A DNA stretch of 64,000 bases from Pontederia crassipes (lineage: Eukaryota > Streptophyta > Magnoliopsida > Commelinales > Pontederiaceae): positions 10,912,001-10,976,000 of the forward strand of contig CM060188.1 in assembly GCA_030549335.1 (NCBI GenBank), given 5' to 3'. The notes below the pieces were generated by a model that saw only the letters and a program-made list of their open reading frames with translations, was not told the origin of the DNA and did not search any database. Every line of letters begins with the position of its first letter. Positions within the stretch are counted from its first letter, which is position 1. Positions 45,891-59,145 of the stretch are shown piece by piece. The position numbers and the translations under genes are program-made.

Positions 45891-48800
45891 CTCTGCTGTC
45901 ACTCCTCCCCCGCTTCTCCTCTTCCTTCCACAGCAGATCACGCGACCGACTTCTTCGACATTGGGGCTCGGCGCCTCTCTCCAACGCTGCTGTAGGAACG
46001 AAACAAAAGGAAAACAGAACAAAAGAAGAAGCGGATTCGGGAGATTTAGGAGAAAGGGAGAGGGGCCTTCGGCATCCTCGTTTGTGATTTGCGAGTGTAA
46101 CTAATGGCTACGTGGACCGCTGATTCAGCCCGCAGGGGGAACCGGACGCCCGACCTTTGACTATTTCCTCTCCCAGGGCGTATGGATAAATCTCGGGGGA
46201 ACTATTGTTTGGGTGGAGATAAGCATGCTGCGGGGTAGTTTTGATAGAGGATTATAGCTGGCATTTGCTTACTGGGCCCCACCGCTTGTGCAGCTGCAAC
46301 CTTTTTTATTATCATTATTGTATTATATTATTATATGCGTTTGGAACTTGGTTAGTTGTCAATAAATAAATAGAAAAATAATTAGTTATTTGATATTTAT
46401 GTATTGGATAAAAAAACGACCTAATGCTTATAAAATTATGGACAATGAATTTCTTATTATTCACTATATTATTTAATAAGAAATCAAATAATTGTTCACT
46501 ATATTATTAAATGAAAAAATATTTATTTCTTATTAAATTATGTAGTTACTAGTATAATTAAGATTGCTTACTTCAAGCATCATTTCAAGAGAAAAATAAT
46601 AATTTTATTTTTAGGAGAGACAATTCATCTTGAATATACTTCTTCTATAAAAACTCATTGCTGTCCGAAAAATAATTCAAATAAAAAATTTCCTTCACTC
46701 AATAATGTAATAGTAACAATAATTACTAATCTTCTTATGTTGGTAATTCGTGAAGTTGGAAATATTTATAGAAAGATGTTGCATCATCTGAAGAAATAAT
46801 AGATTGTATCCTCTCTTTTTTCCCTTTAAAGATACGAATAAAGCAAAAGGGACGAGGAGCGAAAAGATGGATGTTTCTAATGTATCCCTGACAGAAAGAT
46901 GGATGCAGAAGTAACTGCAGTGATCTGGTGAAACATCCTTTTTATAACTGTTAATTTTAGTGCAAATATATGCTGCAAAAGGAAACAACTTATAATGTTA
47001 GTTAATGATGGATATCTACTCCCTAGGTTGGAATATTGTAGCTGCTGCTTTTTTTTTACTTCTAATCATTATCAGATATGTTTGACATGCAAAAAAAATG
47101 GTTGAATTATTTTAAGTAATATTTGATTTATCTTTTCTGCTAATAAGTCCGAGCACAGTTTAAAAAACTGTGATTTAGAATTATTAATGAAGTTCAACAA
47201 ATATGGCTCTTTTTTAGATTATGTATGCATAAATTGGCAATTTATATTAATTAGTTATAATAAAAACAAATATTTTATAAGATAATATGCATTCTTATTA
47301 ATATATTCCTAATTAAAATAATTATATTTAAATATATATATGTATATAATTTATTTTGAACTCAAATTTAAATCACAAACATATATTTTCATCTATAAAA
47401 TTAAAATTTTATAAAAAAAATAATGTTTTTAAGAAATGTGATAATAGTATATTCATAATATTTAACTAAGATTTATTAGATTATTTGTTATAATTTATTT
47501 AATTACTTTCATAATTCATTTAATTGGTTTTATAGTTTTTTTTAAATAAAACTTCAAATAGCAAATATAAAAAGTGGAATTAAAAAATATTACAACTCAA
47601 TGACAATTTAGATTGTGACTCTCCTATAGACAATTTGTATTGTCATTCACGTTGTCTATGCAATGCAGCTCATTACTTATCATAAGTGAATAAAATGATG
47701 TGATAAACCTAAATAATTTAATATCATAATACTTCATAATCTTACAAAATTTACATGTACAAAAACATCATCTTATAGTATTATTAACTCCATAACTGAT
47801 TTAGTTCTATATTTCTCCTCTCACTTTTTTTGTCAGTCCTCCAATCGTGATTCAAATCGCTCCTTAAATTAATAATTGTCATTTGAGACTCACTATACAT
47901 CTTATGACGTTTTGTCAATTTTATTCTCTTTGCTTTGACAAGGCTTTCCATCTTTTCCCTTTTGCAGTATATGTAGATATCTTCATTTAAATGGAGGCAA
48001 AGGCATACATTTAGTCATGTGATCATTCATCATCCATTATATTAATCTTTTTCATCAAATTTAAATAATAAATATTTAGTTATTCTTAAAAAAAGTAGGA
48101 CATATATATTTTTGTGTTGAACATGTGATTAAGGGTCATCTCACGTGTTTTTTTTCGATCAATCAACATACTAATTGAACAAAAAAATTGACAATATATT
48201 AATGTACATTAGCAAAATATTTGCATAAAATTATTTCAATCACAGAAAAAACAATATACATAATTATTTTGAAATTAGTGTAAATAATATATGCGATATC
48301 TTATGATATGTAGATTAAGAGGCTACATCTATATATAATTATGTCCTTATCAATATTCATATTTATGTGTCTATCAATCATTTGAATTATCGCCCATCAT
48401 TACTATCGATTATCATGCACAAATCCAGGTACAAAAGAAAAATTCATGAGTATAAAGCATTCAAAGTATGCAATATTTAAAAGATAATTAATATGTTACA
48501 TTGTCAAATAATTAATGGTCAACCAATTGAAAATGATACTACATTAATCATTTTAGTAATTTGTCAATGCTTTGTCAAGTGGTAATCAACGAATCATTAT
48601 ATAACAATCAATAATCATTAACGGTTTAATCAATTAATAATTGGCAATCTTCGTAAATAATTATAAATGATCGATATCAATTAATGTGAATATTTAAACA
48701 ATCATCAATTGACCATGTGTTAGTTTTAATCCTATTTGACAAATATTATTTTAGTCGTTATTCATCAATCGCAAATATCAATTTGCTTCAACTATCGATT

Positions 48801-50530
48801 GCTTAACATGTATAAGTTTTCTATTATATATTGTCCATTAGACACAAATATTTAGTTATTCGTTAACCACAATGCTTCAATCAATTATCTAACAATCATA
48901 AAGGGTACAACTTAATTATCAATAAAATTAATGGTTGAAGATTTGCACTTAAATTGATCCTTTCAATCTTTCAACTTATCTCATTTATTACAAAATTATC
49001 ATGATACTTATGGAACTTTCATGGAAGGTCACTATCATGGTGATATTAAAAGACAGGACATTTGACAATTCAATGAGGAGGACAAATTATCATACAATGT
49101 TTCTACAATCATGAATTTTATTAGGATGATGCACATCAATCTCATAGTTGCACTATTTGTGTCATTCAATTCGGTGTTAATTATCCATTAGTCACATAAA
49201 GCAATCAGTAGTCATAATAACCCATAACTTTCAATTTTTATTTAATTTATGTATATGATATCTACGTTATGTATTTTAATTTAGTGTACAAACATAAGAA
49301 TATATAATGAATCATTATGTTGTGACAATTATGGGTCATAACAATCAATTAAACAATATATACATCACACATTAACCATAGTTGATTTTTCATCATTTGT
49401 CACATTTCAATTATCATTCACAAGTCATCAATAATCAATATGAATTTAACAATAAATAATATGTGTTAGATTATTACTATCATAGTAATCATAACAACAA
49501 ATTAATCATAAATGATCAATTATAATAATAGTATACTCAAGAATAATTAATATAATAATTATCATAAAAATATATATTAAGTATGCTAATATTAATATTT
49601 TATTGTATTAACTCATGTGGGGTGGGATGAAATCCCAACGATATTCTATCTATTCATGATCCCATTCATTTTAATATTGAAACTCAAGCAGGTTAGGTGA
49701 CACTAGAGTCATGTTTGTTCATTTCAATCTTTAATGTAATCTTCGATCGAATCCATGTCAAGTCCTACAAAACCTAGGTCAAATCGATTGCCTTCAATAT
49801 TTATATATATCATTGCCATAACTCGGTTTGTCAATTCATGTCATCAAGAACTAAGGTCGAATCAATTGAAACCCTAACTAATTTGTCAACATTTGAAACC
49901 GCTAAGCATGAGTTGCCAAAATCAAAATCACACATATAACATTCGGCCAAACTCTTCGAACACGATTTGAATCTCTTCAAAACCTTGTATGAGTTTCATG
50001 GAATTAAGACCATGCATTATAAAATCTAGACAACGTTTTTGTTGTCCCTTACATAACCTTTTTTTTACTAATATTTTATGACTCTATTTCAATGTGTCAT
50101 TCTATGCAATTTTACATGAAATTTGACCAAACTATTCTTCATATGTAGGGGGTGAGTCCAAGATCATATATCAATGAAGATCGTTGATATAGAAATTTCC
50201 ATACATATTTTAAGTCGACTAAAAAATCAATTGCGAGTTTTGTTTGATTTCCTGCATGGACAACAAAGTTGAAACACATAGGAGCCACCTTGAAGATAAT
50301 GTTTGATGTATAGCTTTGAGTTGGATCACTTGTTGTTCATTGGAGTGCCTCCATTGTGTAGAAATGGTATAAAAAATTAAGGCTTTTGTGCAAAAATTCA
50401 ATGTTTAGGCATGGAAACAACTCCACATTCTGTAAGTCCTATTTATAAGTTTTTAAAATAATTTACTTTCGATAAAGACTATAATTAAATTGGAATTAAT
50501 ATTTACATATTTTAATTTGAATCACTAAAA
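45891..50530. other. Upstream region of the large gene, then a very AT-rich desert
   Basis: 45891 to about 46150 is GC-rich and probably the 5' UTR and promoter of the large gene; no clear TATA was seen. From about 46300 to 50500 the DNA is extremely AT-rich, with many short degenerate words such as atcaattaatcat. I found no exon, LTR or intact repeat; old decayed mobile DNA is the likely content. Confidence 0.5.
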
Positions 50531-50800
50531 AATTTTGTTTAACAATTTTTTTAGTAAAAATCACTCATAAACTATTATAATTTTCTATATTTAACCTCAA
50601 ACTATGAACTTATTTCTTTTGAATCCCTAAACTATCATGATTTTTTCAATTGAATCCTTTTGTCGAGTTCTGTCAACTTTTTCTGTTAACTTCATTTTTT
50701 CATTTATGAAAAGTCAAAATTACCCCTTCACATCAAATAAAAAATAAAAAAAATAGGGAAGGAGACCTTGCACTGGCGTGGGCGCCTTCTGTGTGCCGCT
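50531..50800 (+). repeat. Left inverted arm of a large nested TIR element
   Basis: About 260 bp of this arm match the reverse complement of about 63640-63915, with scattered mismatches. Shared words include gttaacttcattttttc and gaaaagtcaaaatta. The inner side continues as a GC-rich segment in both arms (gtgggcgc). Confidence 0.75.
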
Positions 50801-51448
50801 CCCGAAGTCCCAACGCGCGGTGAGGAGGACCACGTGAGTGCCAGTGGACCTCGCCATGCCACAGATGGCATCGACGATGAAGAAGCCGTCGAGCTGACGG
50901 AAGCGAGAAAAAGATCTCTGGTGGAGATGGGAGGGGTGTCGTCGTGTCTCTTATGACGTGAGTTGGCAACTGCCGGTTGATACCCCTGAACTGGTCGGAG
51001 AAGAGGCGAAGAGAGAGAAAGAGGGGGCGGGGAAGGGCGAGCTACACCTGGTGGATTGTAGTGCCAGAGAAGAAGAGCTAGATTGCAACGCCAGAGATCG
51101 CCCGAAAGATCAAAGAGAGGATTTAGGGCGAGAGAGGAAACATGAAAAAATGAGGGTGAGAGAGGAGGTAAGGGCAAGCATCTCCTGGTGAATCGCAACA
51201 CCTGCTGGAGACCCCCCCTTTCATTTTTATTATATGAGAGCTCATTAGACACGTCGAGGTGGTGGAGAAGAGACACCAAAAATTCGAATTAGGATTTCAG
51301 GGTTCCTTTTGGATCGAGGGATATAGGAGAGGAGGAGCTCGTTGGAGGAGTTGAGGGCGTCATCAACAGCCAACGGTGGCCGCCAGACAGGACCATGCGA
51401 CCTCTTAAGGGGGTGCCCCCGTGGTCCTCTTTTGTTGCACGGATGTGT
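50801..51448. other. GC-rich interior of the TIR element
   Basis: The GC content is strikingly higher than that of its flanks. Open frames exist on both strands but show no recognisable domain and overlap each other. It may be a captured host-gene fragment, as in Pack-MULEs; this is speculation without a match. Confidence 0.45.
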
Positions 51449-54043
51449 TGTCACGACCCCGATTTAAACCTTGGTCTAACCCGCAAGTCGCGACATAAAA
51501 TGATCGATAAAATTCTTAAAGCGGAAGCATCATATTATCATGTAGAGACATGTGAGATAAGGTTATCACACCATTGTTCACAATCAACTTATATTTAAAC
51601 TCATAGCAAGTACACACTCTAATTCAAACTCATACATTTTAAAAGGTTTCTGAAACATTTAACTTTTACACACCATATAAAACATTAAGAGGAATCACAC
51701 ATCCCCACAAAACGACATCACGAAACTAAGTCTTCAAAAGTACTTCTAACCCGATAGGGGATTTCAAAGCACGGCCACATGACTGGTCTAATGATCTGAA
51801 AATGTGTTAAAATAATATTATGAGCAAACAATAGCTCAGTAAGTTGAAAACTTATAACCTATGTGTTACCACCTATTCAAATCAGATAAACTAATTTAGC
51901 ATTTTAAAAACTTATAAGAAACAAGCTGACATCTTATTACTTATGAACAATTATCATATAATGAAGGATACTACATCAAGTAATCTCAATGAATAACATC
52001 TTTAGCATTTCATATAATGTCTCACATATTTGTTTTACTTCATATAACATTTCACATATCATATCACGTATCATATCATATCTATCATGTATTATATCAT
52101 ATCATGTATCATGTCATATATCATATCATATCATGTATGCACGTATGCATGATGCACATATCATATTACCAACTGGTCAGAGGAACGTATTACCCCGTAG
52201 GGTTTCATATCATCCCAGATCATGTGGAATATTTTTTGCAGAAAATATATCATCTCTGACCAGAGGCATCATATCATCTCTACCGGGAAATATATATTAT
52301 TTCGTAGGATACTATATCATCCCATGAAAATGGGGTACCTTTCCTGCATAAGACATATCATCCCAGTAGAGGAAATACAATGCATGACAGATAAGATGCA
52401 TAATGCATGCATTAACCATAACATATCACTTAGAACACATATCATATAATTGCATTAAAAGTAATCCACTTAAATTTTGATCATATAGAACATATAGTCA
52501 AATCAAATGATATTCCAAAGGACATAACATGAGCTATAACAATGATGGGTTACTTCTAGTGCACCTTGGTGCACTAGAAATTCGTGTGGTGCTAGAAACA
52601 TCCTGCATAATAATTAATAAACATGTGATATTAATACAATCATAATTTTGTATAGTAACAATCTTTACGAAGCCTGATCCTCTTGAAATTTCTCATTTAA
52701 GATATATTGTATAAGGGCTCTACAAATTTCATCAAAACAACTATATTCTTCACATACCCAGTTTGCTGACAGGTTGAGTGGTATCATTTGTAAAATTCAT
52801 AACTTCTGTAATACTTATGATAATTAAGTAATTATAATTTTCCATGAAACTAGACTATCCAAGTTCTAACCATATAAATGTCATAATTTTATTACTCATA
52901 TATGATTCTCAGAAAATTCAGAGATTTACCTCTATTCTTTTCTACTTTTCTATTTTGACAGACTGAGTGATGTTCACTTTAAAACTCATAACTTTCGTTG
53001 TACATGATCTATAAACGTGATTCCATTGGGTTACAAAGATAACTTTAACATATTTAATCCATATAAATTTCATGTATTAAGTCTAAACATTTAAATTACT
53101 ATAGTATTTACAATTCGGACTACTCATCCAAGTAAACAGAATGAGCGATTCAGAGTAATTGACTCATAACTTTTCACATAAAACTCCAATTAACCTGATT
53201 CCAGATCCTATAGAAAGAAGACTCAATTAGGGTTCATCCTACGAAATTTCATAATTTTTTAAGCACTCTAAGATGTTGAGAACATGTTTACAACTTTCGG
53301 ATAGGATTTGGTGTACAACAAGGAGGAAACTTCATGTAGGTGAACTAGGGTTTGTTCCACACCACAAGAACATGGACATAGAAGCAAAAAAAAATCTTGG
53401 AGGCTCAGGAGAACATAGTTCCATCTGAATTTCATAAGTATAATTCATAAAAAAAGAGTAGACAACTTACCTAAATGAAACCTAACAAGTAAACTTGATT
53501 TCTCCTCTTCCTTTCTTCTTATCTTCCTTAGCCTTAGTTGCTGCCTTGCTAAAGTGGAATGGTTGTTCCCATGGGTAAATGATTTGTCATTTATCATATT
53601 ATTTATTTTATTTATTCATTTACTTAAGACATTACATGTAAATAAGAAACTACCCCCATTTGGATTCAAAGAAAATATTTAGAAAAATAAATTTTCAAAG
53701 AATCGAAATCTAATTTTTTGTCCGAAGAACAAAATCGATCATTTTTCTGATTTTCCGATTTTGCGCTATCATTTAACCTCACTAATACTTTACTTAAAAA
53801 ATATTAAAAATTATATTTAACTTACTTTCATATATAGGAACAAATATCAGGACTTCAATTTTCTAAATTCTAATATTTTTGAAAAATCATCTTTCCTTGT
53901 CCTTAGTCATTTGTCATCAATTTCAGGTGTTGAATTCTATGGAGTTAATGAACATGTGCTCACACACTTATTATAATTCATATCAATCAATAATATATTA
54001 TTAAATTATATAAACTTAGGTGGATCAAGTCATGGATATTACA
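51449..54043 (-). mobile_element. LTR of a del/Tekay-like gypsy element (one LTR left)
   Basis: In plus orientation it starts TGTCACGACCCC and ends ATTACA; on the minus strand it runs TGTAAT...GTGACA. Directly outside the right end lies the minus-strand purine tract (ttctacccccattaaaag, 54044-54061), preceded by the F-R-G-R-N-type codons that close del/Tekay integrases. So it is the 3' LTR of a minus-strand element whose body and other LTR are gone. It contains simple repeats at about 52010-52150 (catatcat) and further TATC-rich tracts to 52400. Confidence 0.8.
52010..52150. repeat. catatcat-type short tandem repeats inside the LTR
   Basis: Irregular 5- to 10-base units (atatcatatcatgtatcat). 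There are no spacers of constant length and no CRISPR structure. Confidence 0.8.
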
Positions 54044-54090
54044 TTCTACCCCCATTAAAAGAATTTCGTCCTCGAAATTAACATATGAAC
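54044..54090 (-). pseudogene. Last few codons of a del/Tekay pol
   Basis: The minus strand reads a short FEDEI-like end followed by the purine tract. This is all that remains of the element body before unrelated sequence starts. Confidence 0.6.
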
Positions 54091-54327
54091 CAAAATATGG
54101 ATATTACACCTAAGATTGGTATATGTATATCTTTTATGACAATCTAAATTGATTTGGTATGCTAATGATCTTTCCAAAGCAACATAACATTTTACCTTGG
54201 GAAATAAAATTATTAGTGCATGATGGGGAATGTTACATATGGTATCAGAGCCACTCCGCGTGAGCCTCTGTGCATGATGGGGTGCAATCACTCAACGAGG
54301 GCGTTGAGTCCCCTAAGGGGGGAAGGA

Positions 54328-54489
54328 TGCATGAGGCATGCCTTGGATTAGTCCCACACGCATAAGTCACGGGAGAGATGCTGGGTATATATGGTAACAT
54401 ATCCTTCACCAGGTGTGACGCATTTTGGTAAAACCGTGCGGGCCGAGGCCCAGAGCGGACAATATCACACGCTGGTGGGAAATGTTACA
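54328..54489 (+). repeat. Complete TRIM LTR, 162 bp
   Basis: It begins TGCATGAGG right after the purine tract and ends TGTTACA right before the primer site. It is shared by the neighbouring units, and the copy at 63177-63320 has the same 3' part. Confidence 0.75.
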
Positions 54490-54596
54490 TATGGTATCAG
54501 AGCCACTCCGCATGAGCCTCTGTGCATGGTGGGATGTGATCACTCAACGAGAGCGTTGAGTCCCCTAAGGGGGGAAGGATGCATGAGGTATGCCTT

Positions 54597-56446
54597 TGAT
54601 GCGTATGAGATGATGTAGCAAAATAGAATCGCTAGCAAGTGCACTAATCGCTCAAGTAATATAGTAAATAGGAGTAAGAGTGTCGAACCCACGAGGAATA
54701 TTATTAATTCAATATCTGAATCTTTAAATTAATAAGAGAGAAAAAACATGGATTTTGAAAATGAGTTTTAAAAGATAAAGAAAATAAGATAAAGATAAGA
54801 TAGTGGTGTTGAAGTTAGGTCTTAGGATGAAAATCGATCAGGATAAATATTTGAACCATAAAAGATAAATTTAATCTTTAAAGATAGATTAGAGTCTCCC
54901 TAAAGTAACCTAACATAATTAACTTGTGGTCTCCACGACTGGCATCCCTCAATTTAATCATATAGAACTATCTTAATTTAATAAGGATTGAAGTCTCCAC
55001 GACTGGTATCCCCAAAATCATATTAAAATTAAGATGCATTAAATTGAATTCTCTAAACTATTAATCACTCCACAAACTAGTATATATTAATATACCACAC
55101 AAATTAGATTCTCCACACACTAGTTATCAAATTTATGTCAATTATTAATTCCAAACAAAATCAATTATAATTAGTATAATAAATTATGAAATTAAATACT
55201 CCACAAACTGGTATAGCCTAATTCAGAAATTTAATTAACTAACATAAAAGCATTAAGCACAATTAATAATTGATCAGAAAAGATTAAAGCAAATAAGATA
55301 GGGTCCAAACATTTCCCTTCAATTAATAATCTCCTAAAATAATAATCCTAAAAATATGGAGTTCATCCTAGAAATTCCGGAGAGATAATAAAATACAAAT
55401 CATAAAAATTGGAAGAATTACACCCAAAATAGAAGTAAAGCTCTCGAATCCGGCAAACAATCGGGCAGCCTCTCGGACTTGATCAGGGTCGCGATCAACC
55501 TCCAACCGTCGCACTTCTCTCCTCTTGGTCGTAGCCTGCAGAGCTCATGACTCGTCGTGGAAGAAACCTGAACTTCATAGCACACTTTGAAACGACGAAT
55601 TCTTCACGTATTTATAGGTGCGGACGGCCTTCAGTTTGATCCCGATCGTAATATAGTACGGTTGAAATTAAATTTAGTGGATAAAAGTTGATACGTTCTC
55701 GGCCAAAATGATAATTTCGCCCAAGGATAAACTCTTTTCATCTTTACACCTTCTTGGAATCTCATCCAAAACGATAGGCTTCTTATCTTTACCCCCTCCA
55801 AATCTTGGCCAAAACAAAGAGGAGTCCTTATCATTACGCCCAAAGAGATAAATATCATTTTATCTTTACCCGCTTCATATCTTGACCAAAATGATAAATA
55901 ATTCATATCTTTACACCTTTCCATTACGCCCAAAACGATAACATCTTCTAGTTTTGGCCAAAACGATGAGTTTTCTTTCCGTTACCCCCTCCAAATCTCG
56001 GCCAAAACAAAGAGGAGTCCTTATCATTATGCCCAAAATGATGAGTCATTTCTTATCTTTACCCCCTCCAAATCTCGGCCAAAATGAAAAGTCTTCTATC
56101 ATTATTCCCTTTGAATCTCGCCCAAAATGATGAAATCTGATCTCGTTACGCCCAAAATTCAAGTTGCATTCGTTTTTATCCCCAACGAAGTAAGATGTAA
56201 TTTATCCAACTATGAGATCATCTCGGTCGAAATATAATTCTTTACGACCGATTCATTTTACTTGCAAAATAATTATAAAAATTACGTAAATTCCTCTTTA
56301 GTTAAAATATTCAAAATATTAATAATTAAAATTGATAAATCTGGAATTACGACTAAAAGTGACTAAAAATGATGCATGCCATGAACAAATTACAGAAAAA
56401 TTAATTAAAATAATAATCTAAAATATGTTGTATTTTGCATGCATCA
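54597..56446 (-). repeat. 3' LTR of the LARD
   Basis: It is nearly identical to 61468-63171 apart from about 145 bp missing in the latter, which shows recent insertion. The second half is built of repeated acgcccaaaa and tctcggccaaaa words. Confidence 0.92.
55609..55616 (-). promoter_or_regulatory. TATA box in the LARD 3' LTR
   Basis: TATAAATA on the minus strand; its twin in the other LTR is at 62335-62342. Confidence 0.6.
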
Positions 56447-57104
56447 AACTCCCCAAAGCTTAAAGTCTTGCTTGTCCTCAAGCAAAAATTCAAAGCAAGG
56501 CTTAAGAAAGTTCCATCATAGCCTCCGCATTGTCAACTGACTAATTTTCTCACAAAATTCTTCTGCACACCTACTACTCAGCATCTTATCATTTTCCATG
56601 CACTTAGCTTCATAGAGGTTCTGAATGCTACACAAATTTAAACAATCTCAAATTCAGCCTTGCAGAAAAATAAATTGTCTGTCAAATAATAGCATTAATA
56701 TTGAACAAATAAGTACTAATTGAGCTTAAAACTTTTTCTTTTTCTTTTCATTTTTATTTTCAATCATTTTAAAAGTTATAATCTTCAAGCAGGATTGCAC
56801 AAGGAAGTCCATGTAGCGGACTTTGGACTGATGACTCCCAGACCAGATGGCCTTAGGGCAATAGGTGATAAAGCACCCATCGAGTTTACTTGCCGAACAA
56901 CTAAAGTTCTGAATGAAGAGTTCGAACTTAGCCATGATTCAGTACTCCTGTGCTTCTCCATATTCCACAAGATGGTCCATGTAGCAGATTTTCGATCGAC
57001 GGATCATAGAGCAATTGTCCTTAGGTCGTCAGGCATGAACCCCTACGGATCTAATTACCCGAACACATCTTAGTTCCAGATAACACTTTTGTACATACAC
57101 ATAA

Positions 57105-57148
57105 CTTTATTCAACTTTTTTTTTACTATTTCTTTATTCAACTTTTTT
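57105..57148 (-). repeat. Micro-insertion inside the LARD
   Basis: ctttattcaactttttt occurs at 57105-57121 and 57132-57148 with a 10-base insert (tttactattt), again T-rich on this strand. Confidence 0.5.
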
Positions 57149-58944
57149 AAGCTCAAGGAGTACTTAATATGGTCAATAAAAAGGATACTACTATCAAGAC
57201 TTAAAAAGAAATAAAAAGGCATGAATATGATTTTGTCGTCTAGTCATTCATAATTCTACTTAGCATAGGCACACAGTCCATAAGTCTGATACTAAAGTAG
57301 CAAGTGATAAGAAAGAAAAGTATTCAAATTTCATCAATTAACGACATGTCTTTGAACTTTTTGCTAAAAGATAATTAAAACAATAAGACAAGAGTTTGTA
57401 AGATGGTAGCAAAAATAAATGCATGCAATGGTATTTTTTTAGAAAATTTTCAATTTTTTGGATATTTTTTTTTTACAAATAGATGCAAACATAAGCAAAT
57501 AAAAAGAAAGAAACATGCAATGCATGAAATGCAAACTCCCCCAAGCTTGAACTAGACACTGTCCTCAGTGTTAAGCCAGCAAGAAAAAGTGATACATACT
57601 CAATAAAAAGGAAAATTAAAGAAACGAAAATAAAGAAAATGGAAAAGACACAACCGGATTTACTGTAGTGGTGAACGTGGATTGTAGCCGATGATGATGA
57701 AAAGTCTCAGTGGATGGTGGCGCTTAAGGATGTCATTTTGACTGTCACACTAAGAGAGGAAAAGTTGGCGGCTGATAATGTACGTCATGTCCGAGATCGT
57801 CGATGCTGTCTGGTATTCTTAGTGATTTGTCCGAATTTCTCACCTTGAACGAAAAATAGTTAGATGACTCCAAGACTAAAAGACGAACTACTAAATTAAA
57901 GAAACTTGACAACTAACTAAAATAAATGCATGCAAGAGATTAAAAGGTAACTAATCTTCAATTACCTAAAATATCTAAAGCCTTAACTAAACTAATTAAA
58001 TCAAATTAAAAGACTAACCAACTTAATTTAAAACTGTCGCAAAAGAATTGGTTGTGATGTAATTTTCAAATAATTTCTGCAACAACCAAGTATCAGAAAA
58101 AAAATTACACATATACAACAATTTAATACATAGCAGAAATAAGTCATGAATTAATGAAAAATATCAATTAAATTTTTATAAAATATGTTCAATTAACATC
58201 CGTCGAGTCTCAATGTATATGCATTTATGTTCAAAGTCATTAAGATAGGATCGCTGGAGGAAAATATAATATGCGCCATCGAAATGTGAAAAAAAAACAT
58301 TGCCATAGTTATTCAAAAAAACTTTCACACCAAAAAGTTTGGCAATAATCAATTTAATCAGCAATTAATATTCAAAAAAATGACAGTTAGACGTGATAAA
58401 AATAAAATACATTCTCAATCCAAAAATCAGTTAGGCGCCATGCATGAAATAAATTTGTCGAAATCCAACTAGCAATGCTTCAAAAAAAATTGGGGACAAA
58501 ATCAACAAAATGCTTCAGAAAATCGTGGCTGGAATCAACAAATTAATGTCATAAAATCACCAATTTTGTTTATAAAACAATCACGGTGGGATTTATGGTA
58601 GATTTGCGTCTTTATCAGCAATAATTAAAATCCCCAAATCATTGATTTAATCAATAAATATTCCGGTATCCAAAAATCATAACTTTACGCCATATCGTGT
58701 AGAGGAGAAACTTGGCCGACATTAATGACGTGATACAACAATCAGCATTTATAGAAATTTGGATTATTTGCCAAAGAAAAGAAAAATCCAGGAGTATCAA
58801 TACCAAGGAGAGAGAAGACTGAATTGGGCGTAATCTGGAAAGTAATATGATAGAGGTAAATTAATTGGGCGTAAACAAATGGAAGCGCCAATCAGGGGCG
58901 TAATATCATAGAGATAATTGGGCGATGCAAGGCGTAATAGGGGC

Positions 58945-59145
58945 GTAAACCAATCCACTAACGCAAACCAAATATCTCGGCCGAAACAAATCAAGGCATA
59001 AAACACGTTCGGAAAATTCATGGAAATTTCGAGACAATAAGGAAGTAAACCAATCCACTGACGTAAACCAAATATCTCGGCCGAAACAAATCAAGGCGTA
59101 AAACACGTTTGGAAAATTCATGGAAATTTCGAGATAATAAGGAAG
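58945..59145. repeat. Tandem duplication, period 100 bp
   Basis: Two copies starting gtaaaccaatccact differ by only a few bases. They explain the two similar short frames seen on the minus strand. Confidence 0.88.

Noticed and set aside
50728..51279. 183-codon minus-strand frame in GC-rich DNA
   Set aside because: No recognisable domain; it overlaps plus-strand frames and lies inside a TIR element.
52010..52150. CRISPR-like array
   Set aside because: Short irregular catatcat repeats with no constant spacers, in a eukaryotic LTR.
55631..55933. Minus-strand frame of about 100 codons, repeated at 62338-62658
   Set aside because: Both copies lie in the two LARD LTRs and translate short repeated DNA words; no conserved protein.
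58797..59121. Two similar short minus-strand frames
   Set aside because: They reflect the 100-bp tandem duplication in the LARD interior.
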